Assembly (NCBI GenBank): GCA_964008075.1
Contig: CAXGAP010000013.1
Coordinates: 1 to 27,539, forward strand
Length of the DNA: 27,539 nt
Reading direction: 5' to 3'
From: UBA724 sp964008075
Lineage (GTDB): Bacteria; Bacteroidota; Bacteroidia; Flavobacteriales; Flavobacteriaceae
Shown piece by piece: positions 24,243 to 27,539 of the stretch (position 1 is its first letter; each line of letters opens with the position of its first letter). The notes beneath the pieces were generated by a model, which did not search any database, was not told the DNA's origin, and worked only from the letters and a program-made list of their open reading frames with translations. The translations under genes were made by a program, and so were the position numbers.

Positions 24243-25268
24243 TTAACTCATCAATATATGGCCCATGGTGTTTGCTTTATCCTGCACCTCTTGCCACTCA
24301 TCTTGCGGATTGCTTTTTTCGGTGATCCCACCTCCAACATATACCAAAGCCTTATCATGTTGAATATTCATGCAACGAAGATTGACATACAGATCTGTTT
24401 TGTCTTGATTTATCACCCCCAAAAAGCCAGCATAAAGAGATCGATCCAATTGCTCATGGGTTTTGATAAAGTCAAGCGCCATCTCTTTAGGTACTCCCCC
24501 AACAGCAGGTGTGGGGTGTAGTGCGTATGCTGCTTCGACAGGAGAAATAGTCAGCTCTGCTGTGATCGTCGTTTGTAGGTGTTCCAACTGTCCTGCACGA
24601 ATGGTTTTTGCATCAGCATGATGTATCGATGCATTTGATGCGTACTTGCGAAGTGTGTTTACAATTTCATTTACAACAAACCCCTGCTCCTCCTTTTCCT
24701 TTACTCCCCATGAGTTGCTGCCCAAAGGTCGCGTGCCAGCCAATGCCATTGTCGTTAAATCAGACTGTTGCATTGTAATCAAGCGTTCAGGAGTTGCGCC
24801 CATCCACAGGCCATATTTGGGATGAAAAAGCAAATAATTGAAAGTGTTTTTGTATTGCGTTAGGATCGTTTTAAAATAATCAATCGGTGATTTTGACAAT
24901 CCATTACACTCTAGTACAGTCGCCAACACCACCTTATTTAAAGGAGATTGTTTCATGCTGTCTATAGCGTTGATAATGAGGTTTGTATGATTCTTTTGCT
25001 TCTGTTCTAAATCATTCCACTCTAGCTGTTTTGATTGACTGGGTATTTGATCAACACTAAAGTCTGTATGCAGGGTTTGATCTGGAAAAATTGAAAAATG
25101 TTTTGACGATTCAAAATGACTGACAACAAATTTGGTTTTTGGTTTAGGTGTTTCGTTGTGATCAAGAAATGCTGTTAATCGAGTATCATTTGGATGTCGA
25201 AACACAACAAATGGCAATTCGTAATTTAAGTGCTTTTCAATCTCTCCAAAAAACGATAACTGGCTCAA
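24243..25268 (-). CDS. menF: isochorismate synthase
   Basis: A chorismate-binding enzyme that isomerises chorismate to isochorismate, the entry to menaquinone synthesis. With a start at 25268 it has 341 residues: GATPERL (158-164), ALAGTRPLG (176-184), LHPTPAVGG (250-258) and the C-terminal signature GGGITEKSNPQDEWQE (312-327). No ATG exists near the beginning. The longest frame starts at a TTG at 25313 and would overlap menI by 40 nt. The TTG at 25268 lies 5 nt after the menI stop and gives the usual distance to the conserved ELPFVVFRHP, so I prefer it, with moderate certainty. EntC-type siderophore use is less likely, given the men neighbours. Confidence 0.94.
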   Translation of the reverse strand: MSQLSFFGEIEKHLNYELPFVVFRHPNDTRLTAFLDHNETPKPKTKFVVSHFESSKHFSIFPDQTLHTDFSVDQIPSQSKQLEWNDLEQKQKNHTNLIINAIDSMKQSPLNKVVLATVLECNGLSKSPIDYFKTILTQYKNTFNYLLFHPKYGLWMGATPERLITMQQSDLTTMALAGTRPLGSNSWGVKEKEEQGFVVNEIVNTLRKYASNASIHHADAKTIRAGQLEHLQTTITAELTISPVEAAYALHPTPAVGGVPKEMALDFIKTHEQLDRSLYAGFLGVINQDKTDLYVNLRCMNIQHDKALVYVGGGITEKSNPQDEWQEVQDKANTMGHILMS

Positions 25269-25273
25269 ATGGG

Positions 25274-25693
25274 TTATTTTTTGAGGGGAAGAACAAGTGT
25301 CGTCAATGAGCAAGATGAAACCAATCGCTGTTCATCATCAGTAATTTCAATAGACCATACTTGCATAGTTTTTCCTTTATGTAGAGGCATTGCTTTAGCA
25401 AATACATAACCTGCTCGTACACCTCTCAAATGCTTTGCAGAAACATCAATTCCTCGCAACATATGCCCTTCTTGATTACAAAAAACAGCTGCTGCTGAAC
25501 TCCCAACTGTCTCAGCTAGAGCTGCAGTAGCACCACCATGCAAAACACCATCTGGCTGATGGACTGCAGCAGTTACAGGCATACGTGCTATCAAAAAATC
25601 ATCCCCGACCTCAGTGAATTCTATCTTTAGGGTTTGCATCAGCGTCCCTCGATTTCTTTCATTGATTTTTTTGAGAAGTGTAGATTTATCCAT
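25274..25693 (-). CDS. menI: hotdog-fold thioesterase, probable DHNA-CoA thioesterase
   Basis: A 139-aa hotdog thioesterase. The start is the ATG at 25693 (MDKSTLLKKINERN); the longer frame to 25720 would run into the terminator hairpin. QPDGVLHGGATAALAETVGS carries the catalytic set of the E. coli YdiI/MenI type: Gln46, His52 and Glu61 as nucleophile or base. The C-terminal half (MPLHKGKTMQVWSIEITDD, SCSLTTLVL) also resembles YdiI closely. With menF, menD, menB and menA directly downstream, cleavage of DHNA-CoA to DHNA is the likely role. Generic PaaI-type activity is the alternative. It is the first gene of the men cluster. Confidence 0.88.
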   Translation of the reverse strand: MDKSTLLKKINERNRGTLMQTLKIEFTEVGDDFLIARMPVTAAVHQPDGVLHGGATAALAETVGSSAAAVFCNQEGHMLRGIDVSAKHLRGVRAGYVFAKAMPLHKGKTMQVWSIEITDDEQRLVSSCSLTTLVLPLKK

Positions 25694-25710
25694 AACGTTT
25701 GCTAAAATAC

Positions 25711-25738
25711 AAAAACGCACTGCTAACAGTGCGTTTTT
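25711..25738 (-). terminator. strong intrinsic terminator after dnaK
   Basis: A perfect 12-bp inverted repeat (AAAAACGCACTG / CAGTGCGTTTTT) with a 4-nt loop CTAA. On the minus strand the stem ends in a run of five T, placed 31 bp after the dnaK stop and 18 bp before the menI ATG. A run of seven T on the plus side makes it potentially bidirectional. It separates dnaK transcription from the men cluster. Confidence 0.88.
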
Positions 25739-25768
25739 TTATGTTACACGAATAAGAAATACAAAGTG

Positions 25769-27539
25769 TTACTTCACTTCTTCGAAGTCAACATCCTCAA
25801 CATCCTCGTCGTTGGTCTCGCCAGCTGATGCGCCTGCCTCTGCTTGCCCATCTGCAGAAGCCCCCTGATTGGCTTGTGCTTTATACATCTCTTCAGAGGC
25901 ATTTTTCCATGTTTCGTTGATGCTGTCTAATGCAGGGGTTATCGCCTCAACATCCTTTGACTCATAAGCCTTTTTAAGGGCCTCTAAAGCATCCTGAATT
26001 GGCTTTTTCTTATCATCTGACAACTTATCGCCAAACTCTTTCAATTGCTTTTCGGTTTGGAAGATCATTGCATCGGCGTTATTGAGCGTATCTGCTTCCT
26101 CTTTGACTTTCTTATCTGCATCTGCATTCGCCTCTGCCTCTTTTTTCATCTTTTCAATTTCTTCTTCTGTCAAACCTGATGAAGCTTCAATTCGAATATC
26201 TTGTGATTTGTTCGTTGCTTTATCAAGTGCAGTAACTTGAATCAAACCATTGGCATCAATGTCAAAGGTCACTTCAATCTGTGGCGTACCTCTAGGAGCT
26301 GGTGGGATCCCGTCCAAGTGAAATCTACCAATTGTTTTGTTATCAGCAGCCATCGGACGCTCGCCTTGTAAAACATGAATCTCTACAGAGGGTTGATTGT
26401 CAGCAGCTGTTGAAAATACCTGTGACTTTTTAGTAGGAATCGTTGTGTTTGCATCGATAAGCTTCGTGAGAACACCACCCATCGTTTCAATGCCCAAAGA
26501 AAGTGGTGTGACATCTAACAATAATACGTCCTTCACATCTCCTGTCAAAACACCACCCTGAATTGCAGCTCCAACAGCAACAACTTCGTCGGGGTTTACC
26601 CCTTTGGACGGTTTCTTACCAAAGAATTTTTTCACTTCTTCTTGAATCACTGGAATACGGGTTGAACCACCAACCAAGATCACCTCATCAATATCATTTG
26701 TTGACAATCCGGCATCGGAAAGTGCATTTTTAACTGGCTTCATCGAGCGTTTCACCAATTCAGCAGACAACTGTTCAAACTTAGCTCTTGTCAGAGTTTT
26801 TACAAGGTGTTTTGGGCCCGAGGCAGTTGCTGTTACATAAGGAAGGTTGATTTCTGTTTGGGTTGATGACGATAATTCGATTTTAGCTTTTTCAGCTGAT
26901 TCTTTTAATCGTTGAAGTGCCATTGGGTCTTTCCGAAGATCAACATCTTCAATCGACTTAAACTCATCTGCAAGCCAGTCAATAATAACCTCGTCAAAAT
27001 CATCACCACCTAGGTGAGTATCCCCATTGGTAGATAATACCTCAAAAACGCCATCTCCTAGCTCGAGAACTGAAATGTCAAATGTACCACCACCCAGGTC
27101 ATACACCGCTATTTTTTTATCACTACCACCTTTATCAAGGCCATAAGCCAAAGCAGCAGCAGTTGGTTCATTGATAATTCTGTGGACATTCAAACCCGAA
27201 ATTTCCCCTGCTTCTTTAGTAGCTTGACGCTGTGCATCGTTGAAATAGGCAGGCACAGTGATAACAGCATCTGTAACAGTCTGTCCTAGATAATCCTCAG
27301 CTGTTTTCTTCATTTTTTGCAAAATCATTGCCGAAAGCTCTTGAGGAGTGTACAAACGACCATCAATATCAACTCGGGGGGTGTTGTTGTCACCCTTAAC
27401 AACTGAATATGGAACGCGTTTTACTTCTTTGGATGATTCAGAAAACTTGTTACCCATAAATCGTTTGACAGAAGAAATGGTTTTGGTTGGATTGGTCACT
27501 GCTTGTCGCTTTGCTGGATCGCCAACCTTGATTTCACCA
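25769..27539 (-). CDS. dnaK: chaperone protein DnaK (Hsp70), N-terminus cut by the window edge
   Basis: About 589 residues are visible; the frame is open to the right edge, and the first roughly 50 residues, including the first phosphate loop, are missing. DnaK binds unfolded peptides in an ATP-driven cycle with DnaJ and GrpE. The visible order is GEIKVGDPAKRQAVTNPTKTISSVKRFMG, the actin-fold segments VPAYFNDAQRQATKEAG, IINEPTAAALAYGLDKG, VYDLGGGTFDISVLE and VGGSTRIPVIQEEVKKFFGK, the linker around DVLLLDVTPLSLGIETMGG, the substrate domain, the helical lid and the acidic tail ending DVDFEEVK. The codon at 27499 is an internal GTG (Val), not the start. No heat-shock element can be judged, because the 5' end is absent. 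Confidence 0.98.
   Translation of the reverse strand, partial: GEIKVGDPAKRQAVTNPTKTISSVKRFMGNKFSESSKEVKRVPYSVVKGDNNTPRVDIDGRLYTPQELSAMILQKMKKTAEDYLGQTVTDAVITVPAYFNDAQRQATKEAGEISGLNVHRIINEPTAAALAYGLDKGGSDKKIAVYDLGGGTFDISVLELGDGVFEVLSTNGDTHLGGDDFDEVIIDWLADEFKSIEDVDLRKDPMALQRLKESAEKAKIELSSSTQTEINLPYVTATASGPKHLVKTLTRAKFEQLSAELVKRSMKPVKNALSDAGLSTNDIDEVILVGGSTRIPVIQEEVKKFFGKKPSKGVNPDEVVAVGAAIQGGVLTGDVKDVLLLDVTPLSLGIETMGGVLTKLIDANTTIPTKKSQVFSTAADNQPSVEIHVLQGERPMAADNKTIGRFHLDGIPPAPRGTPQIEVTFDIDANGLIQVTALDKATNKSQDIRIEASSGLTEEEIEKMKKEAEANADADKKVKEEADTLNNADAMIFQTEKQLKEFGDKLSDDKKKPIQDALEALKKAYESKDVEAITPALDSINETWKNASEEMYKAQANQGASADGQAEAGASAGETNDEDVEDVDFEEVK

Noticed and set aside
27497..27499. GTG at 27499 as the dnaK start
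   Set aside because: Translation upstream to the window edge continues the conserved DnaK sequence GEIKVGDPAKRQA, so the gene is cut by the edge.
1..27539. CRISPR arrays, tRNA/rRNA genes, insertion sequences, phage genes
   Set aside because: No regularly spaced direct repeats, no cloverleaf-like or rRNA-like segment, and no transposase or phage-type proteins were seen on either strand.

Overview
The window (about 27.5 kb, AT-rich) looks like a chromosomal, mostly housekeeping segment from a Bacteroidota bacterium, most likely order Flavobacteriales. The evidence is: upstream elements matching the Bacteroidota -7 consensus TAnnTTTG in front of many genes; almost no Shine-Dalgarno sequences at start codons; a CarboxypepD-reg/plug/beta-barrel outer-membrane receptor; a menaquinone gene cluster; and a gene pair that fits sulfonolipid (capnine) synthesis, a Bacteroidota lipid class. 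There is no sign of phage, insertion sequence, CRISPR, tRNA or rRNA.

Layout. 1-1030 (+): the 3' end of dnaX, then miaE. 1230-5295 (-): an overlapping operon pdxH > sixA-like phosphatase > ppk1 > ppx, centred on polyphosphate. 5329-8042 (-): pyrR > pyrB > STAS-like protein > rnz, each overlapping the next. 8211-9179 (+): a lipoprotein Ntn-hydrolase asparaginase/isoaspartyl peptidase. 9182-11524 (-): a CBS/CysK-fold PLP enzyme followed by an alpha-oxoamine synthase, the probable cysteate synthase and cysteate fatty-acyltransferase of capnine synthesis. 11692-15844 (+): prfB with a programmed +1 frameshift, a HAD phosphatase and a large outer-membrane beta-barrel receptor. 15846-16010 (-): a 54-aa membrane protein. 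16120-17511 (+): fumC. 17508-25693 (-): the menaquinone cluster menI > menF > menD > menB > menA > menC > CPBP protease > menE > 59-aa membrane protein. 25711-25738: a strong hairpin terminator. 25769-27539 (-): dnaK, cut by the right edge.

How the genes work together. The men genes take chorismate through isochorismate, SEPHCHC, (SHCHC), OSB, OSB-CoA and DHNA-CoA to DHNA and its prenylated product. Only menH and the final methyltransferase (menG/ubiE) are missing here. A CPBP-type intramembrane protease is translationally coupled between menC and menE, and two tiny membrane proteins flank fumC. The polyphosphate operon places a phosphohistidine-phosphatase homologue directly upstream of PPK1, an enzyme with a phosphohistidine intermediate. 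I see no wholly novel multi-gene system. The most interesting points are these conserved-looking but functionally unexplained partners, and the SD-dependent prfB frameshift in a genome that otherwise seems not to use SD signals. Four genes start at non-ATG codons (miaE GTG, menA GTG, ppx TTG, menF TTG), and several start calls below were moved from the longest ORF to a better-supported codon.
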